Shown here piece by piece: positions 18,268-27,335 of a DNA stretch of 64,000 nt (the first letter of the stretch is position 1; every line of letters starts with the position of its first letter). The DNA comes from Psychrobacter sp. 5A.1 (lineage in GTDB: Bacteria; Pseudomonadota; Gammaproteobacteria; Pseudomonadales; Moraxellaceae). Under the pieces are notes generated by a model that saw only the letters and a program-made list of their open reading frames with translations, was not told the origin of the DNA and did not search any database. The DNA lies in NCBI RefSeq assembly GCF_030407455.1, contig NZ_JASDDJ010000012.1, positions 1 to 64,000 of the forward strand, in the 5' to 3' direction. A program made the position numbers and the translations under genes.

Positions 18268-18783
18268 ATGGTAGACATGCCACCAGTAGTAGAACTTGAC
18301 ACCAGTATGGGTGCGATCGTTATCGAACTCAATGAAGAAAAAGCACCAAAAACCGTAGAAAATTTTTTAAACTATGTAAAATCTGGTCAATATGACGGTA
18401 CGATTTTTCATCGCATCATTGATGGTTTCATGATTCAAGGCGGCGGAATGGACGCTGAAATGAATGAAAAACCAACCAATGCTCCCGTTGAAAACGAAGC
18501 AGACAACGGTCTAAAGAATGACAAAGGTACGATTGCGATGGCGCGTACGCAAGATCCGCATTCAGCGACTAGCCAGTTCTTTGTAAACGTAAAAGACAAC
18601 GACTTCTTAAACCACACTGGCAAAAACATGCAAGGTTGGGGCTATACTGTATTTGGTAAAGTCACAAGCGGTATGGATGTCATCGAAAAAATGAAAGGCG
18701 TACCAACAGGTCGTTTCGGCATGCATGCTGATGTACCAAAAGAGCCAGTCGTTATCAACTCAGCGACCATCATTACTCAATAG
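18268..18783 (+). CDS. peptidyl-prolyl cis-trans isomerase, cyclophilin type
   Basis: Cytoplasmic cyclophilin (PpiB-like), 171 residues, with no signal peptide. The active-site segments are present: [16 protein letters not shown] (with the catalytic Arg), the [16 protein letters not shown] stretch, and [19 protein letters not shown]. The first ATG has AAAAAGG about eight bases upstream; a second ATG at codon 4 is also possible. The neighbouring lpxH follows about 120 bases later, as in several gammaproteobacteria, so the two may be co-transcribed. Confidence 0.94.
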   Translation: MVDMPPVVELDTSMGAIVIELNEEKAPKTVENFLNYVKSGQYDGTIFHRIIDGFMIQGGGMDAEMNEKPTNAPVENEADNGLKNDKGTIAMARTQDPHSATSQFFVNVKDNDFLNHTGKNMQGWGYTVFGKVTSGMDVIEKMKGVPTGRFGMHADVPKEPVVINSATIITQ

Positions 18784-18901
18784 TAGTTATTTAATAGCTG
18801 CTACTCAGTGGTAGTTACTTAACGATAGCTGTGAATTAGTGAGCATTACTCAATAAAATTTATTAAGCAATGCTCGCTATAAGTCACGAGGATAAAGATA
18901 A

Positions 18902-19756
18902 ATGCAAACTTTTAATCATTTAATCACGACCCGCCCTCATGAGGTGCGGCAAGTTTTGATTAGCGATTTGCATTTATCGCCTGAAGAGCCTGCCTTAGTG
19001 CAGGCTTTTTTGGCGCTGCTTGACGATTGCTTTGCCTTGCCTGCTCTCAAGCGTCTATTCATCTTAGGTGATTGGTTCGAAGTATGGCTGGGTGATGATG
19101 TTTATCTATCGTTGTCAGAAGATGAACGCCAGACCCATTGGCTCACCCCGCTTATCGTGAAGTTAAAAGCACTGCGAGTGGCTGGCTGTGAGATTTTGGT
19201 GATGCATGGCAATCGTGATTTTCTATTAGATCAACCATTCTGTAATTTATTCGGTGGTGAGCTTATTTATGAGCCATACACCCTAAACGTTGGGCAGCAA
19301 AACTACCGATTAGAGCATGGCGATGCGCTCTGTACCGATGATAAAAAATATCAGTTCTTTCGCAAAATCATGCGCAACCGATTGACTCAATGGTATTTAC
19401 TTAATAAATCACTAGAAAAACGCTTGGCAATTGCTGATAACATGCGGCAAAAAAGTCAAAGAAATAACGCTAATAAAGCCACCCATATCATGGATGTCAA
19501 TGCAGACGCAGTCAGTACAGTGATGGCTGATAGTGATGCCTTATTACACGGGCACACTCATCGTCCAGATATTCATCAAACTGCCAATGATAAAATGCGT
19601 TATGTCTTAGGTGATTGGCGACTATTAGATACAGAGACACGCCAGCCGAAAGTCAGTGCCGTTATTGGTGCAGTGATAGATGATGAACAATCAAATGACA
19701 GTTTTAGTAGTAATAATACTGAGTTTGGATTGTTTGAATTTAAAGTACTCGTTTAA
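18902..19756 (+). CDS. lpxH: UDP-2,3-diacylglucosamine diphosphatase
   Basis: Peripheral membrane phosphoesterase that cleaves UDP-2,3-diacylglucosamine to lipid X in lipid A synthesis. The calcineurin-like metal-binding motifs are in order: LISDLHLSPEEP, LGDWFEVWLGDD, MHGNRDFLL, LEHGDALCTDD and HGHTHRPDIH. The lid segment around YQFFRKIMRN fits LpxH. The length of 284 exceeds the usual 240, with extra residues at the N terminus (the DLH motif starts near residue 24) and a hydrophilic insert near residue 255. GAGGA precedes the ATG. The gene ends at a strong terminator. Confidence 0.94.
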   Translation: MQTFNHLITTRPHEVRQVLISDLHLSPEEPALVQAFLALLDDCFALPALKRLFILGDWFEVWLGDDVYLSLSEDERQTHWLTPLIVKLKALRVAGCEILVMHGNRDFLLDQPFCNLFGGELIYEPYTLNVGQQNYRLEHGDALCTDDKKYQFFRKIMRNRLTQWYLLNKSLEKRLAIADNMRQKSQRNNANKATHIMDVNADAVSTVMADSDALLHGHTHRPDIHQTANDKMRYVLGDWRLLDTETRQPKVSAVIGAVIDDEQSNDSFSSNNTEFGLFEFKVLV

Positions 19757-19784
19757 TTTGATTTTGGAATATATATTGAAAACA

Positions 19785-19820
19785 AAAAGGGTCTGTTGAT
19801 GATACAACAGGCCCTTTTTA
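19785..19820. terminator. terminator between lpxH and orn
   Basis: AAAAAGGGTCTGTTG pairs with CAACAGGCCCTTTTT around GATGATA. It is symmetric with A and T runs, so it can serve both convergent genes. Confidence 0.8.
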
Positions 19821-19862
19821 CTGTCTCGCAATTGCTCGCTTGTATCTAGAGCATTTTTCGTT

Positions 19863-20450
19863 TTAAGGAATTAACTTAAAGAAATGCTGACGGTAATGCT
19901 TTAACTCACGGATAGAGTCACGAATATCATCTAGGGCTAAATGACTGCCACCTTTTTCAAAGTTTCTTAAGATATCAGGGCGCCAGCGGAAACAAAGCTC
20001 TTTGATAGACGACACATCGAGGTTACGATAATGAAAGAAGCGCTCAAGCTCTGGCATTTGGCGTGCCATAAAGCGACGGTCTTGACAGATTGAGTTGCCG
20101 CACATTGGCGACTTGCCGCTATCCACCCATTTGTTTAAAAACTTAATGGTCTCAGCTTCGGCTTCTGCTAATGTCACCGTACTGCGACGCACACGGTCGA
20201 CCAATCCTGACTGGCCATGCTGCTTGGTATTCCAATCATCCATCTTATTTAAGACTTGATCAGATACCTTAATGGCAAACACAGGGCCTTCTGCCAATAC
20301 ATTCAAATCTTCGTCAGTGACGACAGTGGCAATCTCGATAATCTCGTCATTGACGGTATCAAGACCTGTCATTTCTAGGTCAATCCACACCAGCCCTTTT
20401 TTGCCTTGGTTTCTGATTTTAATTTTATTGGGATGGTCATCGGTACTCAT
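19863..20450 (-). CDS. orn: oligoribonuclease
   Basis: 3'-to-5' exoribonuclease that degrades short RNAs, including pGpG. The DEDDh catalytic residues are visible: [12 protein letters not shown], the second acidic segment ([16 protein letters not shown]), and [17 protein letters not shown] with the His and final Asp. The ATG at 20450 has AGGA six bases upstream and gives a 195-residue protein. An upstream ATG at 20513 would add 21 residues without a good ribosome site. It is divergent from rsgA, the classic orn/rsgA pairing of gammaproteobacteria. Confidence 0.95.
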   Translation of the reverse strand: MSTDDHPNKIKIRNQGKKGLVWIDLEMTGLDTVNDEIIEIATVVTDEDLNVLAEGPVFAIKVSDQVLNKMDDWNTKQHGQSGLVDRVRRSTVTLAEAEAETIKFLNKWVDSGKSPMCGNSICQDRRFMARQMPELERFFHYRNLDVSSIKELCFRWRPDILRNFEKGGSHLALDDIRDSIRELKHYRQHFFKLIP

Positions 20451-20678
20451 ATTTTGTCCTATGGTCAATAAAGCTTGGAACAACTTTGGGGCAATGTGAA
20501 CTAAATAAACCACCTATAAATGGTCATGCTCAAATGATATTATGTTGCGCTGACGGATTCATAACATCTCAAAAACTTAAAACATTACAAAACCACCGTC
20601 CGGTATAGGCGCTTTAGGCTGTATGTTAGCAAATTTTCACGCTACACTTAGCAATATTTTTTTAATAGGTTCAAACCC

Positions 20679-21782
20679 ATGGCATTAATCCGGCAACGCA
20701 AACTGACCAAACAGCAGATTCGTCGCATCGACAAGCAGCAATTGTTAAGTCAAGACAGCATCGATGGCAGTTTGATGGATGGCGTGGTCATGGCGCATTA
20801 CGGTAAGCAACTAGAAGTGCAAGTCACCAGCTTGCCTGCGGTGATACCTGAGCAGCCAGAGATTGGACCTGATGATCCTGAGCCGTTTTGGCAAACGCTT
20901 GAGTTGGGTGATATTTGGCGTTGTCATGTACGTACCAATTTGCCGATGCTAGCGGCAGGCGACCAAGTACGCTGGAACGCCGACTCCAATACTGGATTTG
21001 GCCGTATCGAGTCCGTCAAACCACGCACCTCGCTGGTCTCTCGACCTGACCGCTATCATAAGCTCAAACCCGTCGCTGCCAACGTCGATATTTTGGCCAT
21101 TGTCTTTGCACCACTGCCTGCTGCTGCACCCACACTGATTGATCGCTACCTAGTGGTTTGTCATCTTGCTGACGTAAAGCCATTATTGGTGCTGAACAAA
21201 GCCGATTTACTGGCGCAAGAAAACAGCGTCGATACCAATGAGTTATTGGCACAATATGCAGCACTTGGGTATGAGAGTGTCTTAACCTCAGTAGATTGCC
21301 CTGAAAACGTCGCTGACAGTGATGAGCAAGAAGGACTGGATGAGCTAAAACGCTACATAGATAAAAAACTGGTTATCTTTGCAGGACAGTCTGGTGTTGG
21401 TAAAAGCAGTTTAATCAATGCGCTGCTGCCAGAATCGGGTCAAGTGGTAAACATCATCTCTGAGAACTCGAAGCTCGGTCAGCATACCACTACCACCAGC
21501 CGCTTATTACCGTTTAATCCAGACGACTTGACTCAAGGTGGCATCGTCGATACGCCTGGTATCCGTGAATATGGTATTTGGCATTTGAGTCCAGATGATA
21601 TTATCTCAGGCTTTGTTGAGCTTGCACCACTAGCAGGCTACTGTCAATTCCGTGACTGTCGTCATACTCACAACAGCAAAGGTTGCGCATTATGGCAAGC
21701 CGTGGCTGACGGTGAAGTATTGCAGCGCCGTGTCGAAAACCTTGTGACCCTTAGAGAAGAGGCCGATACTAAACCTTATTAA
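20679..21782 (+). CDS. rsgA: ribosome small subunit-dependent GTPase RsgA
   Basis: Circularly permuted GTPase that helps 30S ribosome maturation. An N-terminal OB-fold (WRCHVRTNLPMLAAGDQVRW) is followed by the GTPase motifs in permuted order: G4 LVLNKADLL, then G1 FAGQSGVGKSSLINAL, then G3 GGIVDTPGIREYG. The C-terminal zinc knuckle is CQFRDCRHTHNSKGC. The length of 367 is typical. It is divergent from orn with about 230 bases between them. Very secure. Confidence 0.96.
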   Translation: MALIRQRKLTKQQIRRIDKQQLLSQDSIDGSLMDGVVMAHYGKQLEVQVTSLPAVIPEQPEIGPDDPEPFWQTLELGDIWRCHVRTNLPMLAAGDQVRWNADSNTGFGRIESVKPRTSLVSRPDRYHKLKPVAANVDILAIVFAPLPAAAPTLIDRYLVVCHLADVKPLLVLNKADLLAQENSVDTNELLAQYAALGYESVLTSVDCPENVADSDEQEGLDELKRYIDKKLVIFAGQSGVGKSSLINALLPESGQVVNIISENSKLGQHTTTTSRLLPFNPDDLTQGGIVDTPGIREYGIWHLSPDDIISGFVELAPLAGYCQFRDCRHTHNSKGCALWQAVADGEVLQRRVENLVTLREEADTKPY

Positions 21783-21925
21783 TCGCGGCCTTATTAATCG
21801 TTCATCACTAGGTTGACCATCACACGTTTACTATGGATGGTCTAATCGGTATAATAGCGCCTTGTTCAATATCGTTGGGCTGGCTTCTCGGCTTAACAGA
21901 ACACTTATTTTTTTGGAGGTATGGT

Positions 21926-22381
21926 TTGGATCGTGCGCTGGAATTTGTGGGCAACCACCCGTTTTTATTTGGTATATTAGCCGTACTTGCCGTGCTGTTT
22001 TTTACGATTGAAAACAAACGTAGCGGTAGAAAAATATCGCCTAACACCCTTGGTATGATGGTCAACTCGCAAAACGCACAGTTGATCGATATCCGTGCCA
22101 AAAAGAAATTTGAGACGGGCTATATCCAAGGCAGCCGCAACATACCTTTCACTGATCTCAAAGACCGCTTAGAAGAAATTCGTGCCATTGAGCAGCCAGT
22201 GATTATCATCTGCGATATGGGCGTACAAGCAGGCGCTGCCATTCAGATGATTGGTAAAGCTGAAGTCTATCGCTTAGAGGGCGGTGTTGGTGGCTGGCAA
22301 GGCGCTGGTATGCCATTGGTTGGTGTAAAAAATGCCAAATCAAAGAACAAAGGTAAAACGAAGCCCAGTCTAAGCAAATAA
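21926..22381 (+). CDS. rhodanese-domain membrane protein (YibN-like)
   Basis: Has one N-terminal membrane segment (HPFLFGILAVLAVLFFTI) and a cytoplasmic rhodanese domain with VNSQNAQLIDIRAKKKFETG, IQGSRNIPFTDL, the active loop IIICDMGVQAG and EGGVGGWQGAGMPLV. The active cysteine is kept, so sulfur transfer is possible. I chose the TTG at 21926 because GGAGG at 21915-21919 is placed correctly for it. A longer frame opening at 21833 lacks a ribosome site. Its place upstream of grxC and secB is the arrangement known for yibN homologues. Confidence 0.85.
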   Translation: MDRALEFVGNHPFLFGILAVLAVLFFTIENKRSGRKISPNTLGMMVNSQNAQLIDIRAKKKFETGYIQGSRNIPFTDLKDRLEEIRAIEQPVIIICDMGVQAGAAIQMIGKAEVYRLEGGVGGWQGAGMPLVGVKNAKSKNKGKTKPSLSK

Positions 22382-22480
22382 TAGACCTGTATAGGCGCTT
22401 AAGTGAAGCGTTTATACACATTGCTTAGCCCATGTTTGTGTGACCTGACTGACGGTATCATCGCTACCAATGCTATGAAG

Positions 22481-22511
22481 AAGACACCTTTTTATCAGGT
22501 GTCTTTTTTTG
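22481..22511 (+). terminator. terminator after the rhodanese gene
   Basis: An AAGACACCT / AGGTGTCTT stem with a TTTTATC loop and a run of seven T. Confidence 0.85.
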
Positions 22512-22716
22512 TACCGCATTTATGATACTACAACGCGTTTTGGGCTAAGGCGGCTTGAATTTGTCATGCCCATCCCCACTTTAGTAATGAGCTTCACCGA
22601 ATACATGTGCACATTACTCATTGATAACAGATTATACCGATACTTAGACGATGAACCTTTATCATGCGCTCTATCATCCGTTTGTTATCTCATAAATTTA
22701 TAAATAAGGATTTCCC

Positions 22717-22980
22717 ATGACTGTATCTGTCAAAGTTTATACCACCCCTATCTGCCCATATTGCTCAAACGCCAAACAACTACTAAAAACCAAAGGCGTT
22801 GATTATGAAGAAATTGGCATGCATGATATGAGCAGTGAAGAGCGCCAAGCACTGATGAAAAAAACCAATAACTATCGTACTGTGCCACAAATTTTCGTTG
22901 GTGAAACCTTTGTTGGTGGTTTTGATGAACTCAACCAAATGAACCAACAAGGCAAACTTGACGAGCTATTGGCAGGTTAA
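22717..22980 (+). CDS. grxC: glutaredoxin 3
   Basis: Glutathione-dependent dithiol oxidoreductase, 87 residues. The active site Cys13-Pro-Tyr-Cys16 lies in YTTPICPYCSNAK. The glutathione contacts are TVPQIFVG and GGFDEL. AAGGAT precedes the ATG. It lies between a terminator and secB, within the rhodanese-grxC-secB neighbourhood. Confidence 0.96.
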   Translation: MTVSVKVYTTPICPYCSNAKQLLKTKGVDYEEIGMHDMSSEERQALMKKTNNYRTVPQIFVGETFVGGFDELNQMNQQGKLDELLAG

Positions 22981-23161
22981 TCTGCTACCTTGCTTTACTG
23001 CCTGTCTTTATCTATGTAAAGATAGGCAGCAATGGGTTTAAAATAGCAATAAAAAGTAGTGATAAAAAAACATCGAGTTTTAGTTTCGATTTATATTACA
23101 ATGAACTTTTATTGAAATGACAGTTTGCCCAATCATTTGATTTAATTTTAGAGGAATTATC

Positions 23162-23614
23162 ATGGCTGAAGAACAAGCACAACCACAATTGGCACTAGAA
23201 CGCATCTACGTAAAAGACATGTCACTTGAAGTACCAGGCGCTGGCGTATTCACCAAAGAGTGGAACCCAGAGCTTGATATCAATTTGTCTAGCAACGCCG
23301 AAAAGCTGGATGATGAGCATTATCAAATCATCTTGACTGTGAGCGTTACCGCTAAAAATGCTGATGAAGCAGCCTTTATCGCTGAAGTGCATCAAGCAGG
23401 TATCTTTTTGCTAAAAGACATTCCAGAAGACCAAATCGGTCAAATCTTGGGTGCATACTGCCCTAACGTGCTATTCCCATACGCTCGTGAAGTCATCAGC
23501 GACATCGTGACGCGTGGTAGCTTCCCGCAATTGCTACTAGCACCTGTAAACTTTGATCAAGCTTACGCACAAAGCCAGCAGCAAGCACAAGTTGGTGCTG
23601 AAGGTAATGCCTAA
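23162..23614 (+). CDS. secB: protein-export chaperone SecB
   Basis: Cytosolic homotetrameric chaperone that holds preproteins unfolded and delivers them to SecA. The SecB fold is seen in [36 protein letters not shown] and [19 protein letters not shown]. The length of 150 is normal. AGAGGA is placed upstream. A hairpin with a T run follows the gene. Confidence 0.96.
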   Translation: MAEEQAQPQLALERIYVKDMSLEVPGAGVFTKEWNPELDINLSSNAEKLDDEHYQIILTVSVTAKNADEAAFIAEVHQAGIFLLKDIPEDQIGQILGAYCPNVLFPYAREVISDIVTRGSFPQLLLAPVNFDQAYAQSQQQAQVGAEGNA

Positions 23615-23662
23615 GCTTTAATCAGAAATATGCGAGCTTTATCAGTCACATGTTTTGATAAA

Positions 23663-23698
23663 AAGGCCGTTTACTTATGATGAGTGAACGGTTTTTTT
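23663..23698 (+). terminator. terminator after secB
   Basis: CCGTTTAC with GTGAACGG as the stem, then seven T residues. Confidence 0.7.
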
Positions 23699-23780
23699 GT
23701 GGGTGCTTTTTAATTCTAAATGAACAAGCCATTACGACAAATAGATTCGTGAGATATAAAATCATCAGATACAAGATCAT

Positions 23781-23954
23781 TAGGGCGTGTCCTCATTTTA
23801 AAAATGGTGATAAAAATGAGATAAATTGCCGTCAAACGAGGAAAATAGTGCAGATAATATCGAGATATTGACCAACTATTTGACGATGTTTGGCAAAATT
23901 TAGCTGTTTTTAGCCCATTTAGAGGACACTCGTTTGAATTGAGGACACGCCCTA
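23781..23954 (+). mobile_element. 174-bp miniature element, copy 5
   Basis: A canonical forward copy starting TAGGGCGTGTCCTCATTTT and ending GAGGACACGCCCTA, with GCAGATAATATCGAGATATT inside. It lies between the convergent secB and adk genes. Confidence 0.93.
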
Positions 23955-23959
23955 GCCAT

Positions 23960-23991
23960 AAAAAGACCCTGCTATTAAACAGGGTCTTTAA
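23960..23991 (-). terminator. terminator after adk
   Basis: An AAAGACCCTG / CAGGGTCTTT stem with a CTATTAAA-type loop, just past the minus-strand adk stop. Confidence 0.75.
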
Positions 23992-24020
23992 TGACTATAC
24001 CAACTAGCTAAAATTGATAA

Positions 24021-24728
<708 letters not shown>

Positions 24729-24825
24729 TTAGTAGTTTGCAAAGCTACCTTACCCTGTGGCCTTGCAAAGCTCAAGTATTTTCATTATTGCTGTGATAAG
24801 TTGGCATGACTTATCTGTTCATATA

Positions 24826-26106
24826 CTATGGAATTTGTTGATTAATTTCCACATTGGCCTGATTTTGTTCTGCGCTGATCACCACTGGATTACCAGATAA
24901 ATCGCCTGACTCTGCACTGGCATTGCCACTATGGCTGATACGAGCGATGACTGCTAACTGAATTTTATCTGTGCGAGCAGATTTCAAAGTACGCTCAGGC
25001 ATCATGGCATCAAGATCACTTAGGCTAATAACAGCTTCACCTTGCTTGATAGTACTGATTGGTAAGCGTTTCGCCGCAAATGGTGGGCCGCCTTTGACGT
25101 CACGTATCGCCACAAATAGCACATCATCAGCTTTTACCAAGGGTAGTAGACTCGCGCTGATTTTGACCGTTACCTCAACGCCTTCAGACGCTTGCTGCTG
25201 CTGTAGAACCACATTAGCACTCAGCTCATCTAGACTTGATAATGCTTGCGTATGATCACCTGGTTTAGCAGAAATACTCTCACGTAGCCGCTTGATCCAG
25301 CCTTGTGCTTGATCGAAGTTACTAGCGCGAGCTTCACCCATTGCCATGAGCATTTGCGCGCCCTCATGCTTTGGGTTATTGGCCAGTACGTTTTCTAGCA
25401 CGCGGCGACTATTTGCATCTAGCTGACCTTTATTAGAAAAGAAGCTGATTTGCGCATAAGTGGTCGCAATTTCTTCGTTATCAGGCGATAGACGATAAGC
25501 ACGCGATAAAGCCTCTAATGCCGAATCAGTCGCCTCTAACGACAAGAACAACTCTGACAAGCGCATCCAGCGATTGTAATCACTAGCATGACGATAAACG
25601 TTGGTCTGCATGGCACTAATCAGCTGATTGCCATCTTCAATCGCCCAAGCAGGCGGCTGATCAATTTTTCCTGTTAACAAATCATCGGCCACTTGACCCA
25701 CTTTGTCCTCGCTTGCCCAAAGCTCAAACACAGGCGTACGATCACTGACCATCAGATATGCCATGGCAGTCAATACAGGTACCCAAACCATGATAATCAA
25801 TCGGCTTTTGATACCAGGCGTGACCATCGGTGATACTTCACGCTGAGCATCCAAAAGCTGACGTTCAAGCTCAAGCTTTTGGTTTTGATAATGATGGTCA
25901 TCAATGATACCACTGTCTTTGTCTGTTTTTAGCTCTGCTAATCGCTCACGAAATACAGCGACGTTGATATCTAGCAGTTGATTGTCCAAAGGCTTACTAT
26001 GCGTATGCGGTGCTCTTAGCCATGGCTTGATGGTAATAACCGCCAATAACAAGGCGATAAGTAAGCTTAGCGCAATAAATAAGCCAACAGTAGAAAATAT
26101 GGTCAT
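24826..26106 (-). CDS. ccmI: cytochrome c biogenesis protein CcmI
   Basis: Inner-membrane chaperone of the Ccm system I that presents apocytochrome c to the CcmF/H heme ligation complex. It has two membrane segments (LFIALSLLIALLLAVITI and SRLIIMVWVPVLTAMAYLMV) with a cytoplasmic coiled segment between them. A periplasmic TPR region is at about 165-290 (RWMRLSELFLSLEATDSALE, ALSRAYRLSPDNEEIATTYA). The C-terminal part resembles the CcmI/NrfG-type beta domain. The gene overlaps ccmH by four bases and is last in the ccmFGHI operon. Confidence 0.9.
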   Translation of the reverse strand: MTIFSTVGLFIALSLLIALLLAVITIKPWLRAPHTHSKPLDNQLLDINVAVFRERLAELKTDKDSGIIDDHHYQNQKLELERQLLDAQREVSPMVTPGIKSRLIIMVWVPVLTAMAYLMVSDRTPVFELWASEDKVGQVADDLLTGKIDQPPAWAIEDGNQLISAMQTNVYRHASDYNRWMRLSELFLSLEATDSALEALSRAYRLSPDNEEIATTYAQISFFSNKGQLDANSRRVLENVLANNPKHEGAQMLMAMGEARASNFDQAQGWIKRLRESISAKPGDHTQALSSLDELSANVVLQQQQASEGVEVTVKISASLLPLVKADDVLFVAIRDVKGGPPFAAKRLPISTIKQGEAVISLSDLDAMMPERTLKSARTDKIQLAVIARISHSGNASAESGDLSGNPVVISAEQNQANVEINQQIP

Positions 26107-26660
26107 TTTTTGCCCCCAAGGCTTGTAGTATCGGCTTTGTCATCATTGTTAGCCCGTGACAACAGGCGATCAAGTTCTGCTTTTTCGGCGGCAGACAACG
26201 CTTTGACATGGTTATCTACTGCCACACCACTCTCGCCACTGGCGACAAGCTGCCGACGTTTACTGTGCCAAAACCAACCGACCAATAGAACGATGAGTAA
26301 TAACGGCGGGAAAAACCATAAAATCCATGTTGAAGGGCGGACAGGCGGCTTGTAACTGATAAAATCACCGTAGCGTTCTTGCATATATGCTCGAATCTCG
26401 CCATCACTACGGCCATCTTTTATTAAATCATAGGTTTTTTGCTTCAAATCTTGGGCAATGGGTGCATCAGACCCAGCCAAATTTTGGTTTTGACATTTGG
26501 GACAACGCAGCTCTTCGATGAGACCACGATATTGGGCTTCTTGTTGGACAGAATCAAAATCATAGACATCAATGGCAGCAAAACTGGCCATACTGAATAG
26601 ACAAGCGATAAACAAGCTTGCTAACTTTATGGACGCATTTCTTATTTGGTAGGCTATCAT
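26103..26660 (-). CDS. ccmH: cytochrome c maturation protein CcmH
   Basis: Thiol-disulfide component of heme ligation (short, CcmL-type CcmH). The LRCPKCQNQNL motif contains Cys53 and Cys56, after a signal-like first segment, and is followed by the conserved QDLKQKTYDLI. A C-terminal membrane anchor (WILWFFPPLLLIVLLVGWFW) follows YGDFISYKPPV. It overlaps both neighbours by four bases, so translational coupling is likely. Length 185. Confidence 0.95.
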   Translation of the reverse strand: MIAYQIRNASIKLASLFIACLFSMASFAAIDVYDFDSVQQEAQYRGLIEELRCPKCQNQNLAGSDAPIAQDLKQKTYDLIKDGRSDGEIRAYMQERYGDFISYKPPVRPSTWILWFFPPLLLIVLLVGWFWHSKRRQLVASGESGVAVDNHVKALSAAEKAELDRLLSRANNDDKADTTSLGGKK

Positions 26661-27334
26661 TTGCAGGCCTCCGCAACTTGGCTCGGATCTGGACTGACAC
26701 CATTATTGCTAGCATCATTGAGCACCATCAAGCAAGGCGTGATACGACTTTGCCAATTGCTCTCATTGATCTCGCCGATGATATGCTGACGAATGATTCC
26801 ATCACCATCGACGATGAATGTCTCAGGCGCACCAGTCAAACCCAAATCTAGAGCGAACTGTCCTGACAAGTCCTGAATAGACATCGAGAACGGATCACCA
26901 CCGCGATTTAGGTATCCTAATGCATCACCAATATCATCTTTGTAGTTTACGCCCACCAAGTTAACACCGCGCTCTTCTAGCGTCATCAAAAAAGGGTGCT
27001 CAATGATACAAGTCGGACACCAAGAGCCCCAGATATTCATCAGAAATGGCTTATCAGGCAGATTGTCATTGGTCATGATACGACTGGTATCTGACAGTAA
27101 TGGCAGCTCAAAAGCAGGCACAGGACGTTCAAGCGCCGTATTGGTCACGATATCAGTGGGTTTACCCAAACGCATATATAGCATGGCGATCAAACCAATA
27201 AAGATCACAAGCGGAATCAAAAACCCAATCTTAAGTTTTTTCTTACTGTTGACTTTATTGCTGCTTGCCGTTTTAGTGTCGTTGACAGTCGCTTGCTGAG
27301 CTTTTTTATCAGATTCATTGTTTGAGGTAGTCAT
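26657..27334 (-). CDS. ccmG: thiol:disulfide interchange protein CcmG/DsbE
   Basis: Membrane-anchored periplasmic thioredoxin that reduces the CcmH/apocytochrome disulfide. The N-terminal about 35 residues are polar and rich in Lys, Asn and Ser. A single anchor follows (IGFLIPLVIFIGLIAMLY), then the thioredoxin domain with WGSWCPTCIIEHP (Cys106, Cys109) and the cis-Pro segment GLTGAPETFIVDGDG. The active site is WCPTC as in other DsbE proteins. The polar N-terminal extension is longer than in E. coli. It overlaps ccmH by four bases. Confidence 0.94.
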   Translation of the reverse strand: MTTSNNESDKKAQQATVNDTKTASSNKVNSKKKLKIGFLIPLVIFIGLIAMLYMRLGKPTDIVTNTALERPVPAFELPLLSDTSRIMTNDNLPDKPFLMNIWGSWCPTCIIEHPFLMTLEERGVNLVGVNYKDDIGDALGYLNRGGDPFSMSIQDLSGQFALDLGLTGAPETFIVDGDGIIRQHIIGEINESNWQSRITPCLMVLNDASNNGVSPDPSQVAEACK

Positions 27335-27335
27335 C

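Noticed and set aside
19785-19820. GGGTCTGTTG resembling the end of the 265-bp element
   Set aside because: It is part of a symmetric terminator hairpin between lpxH and orn and lacks the rest of the 21-bp end.
22509-22703. 64-codon frame upstream of grxC
   Set aside because: No ribosome site, no family features, and it begins inside the T run of a terminator.
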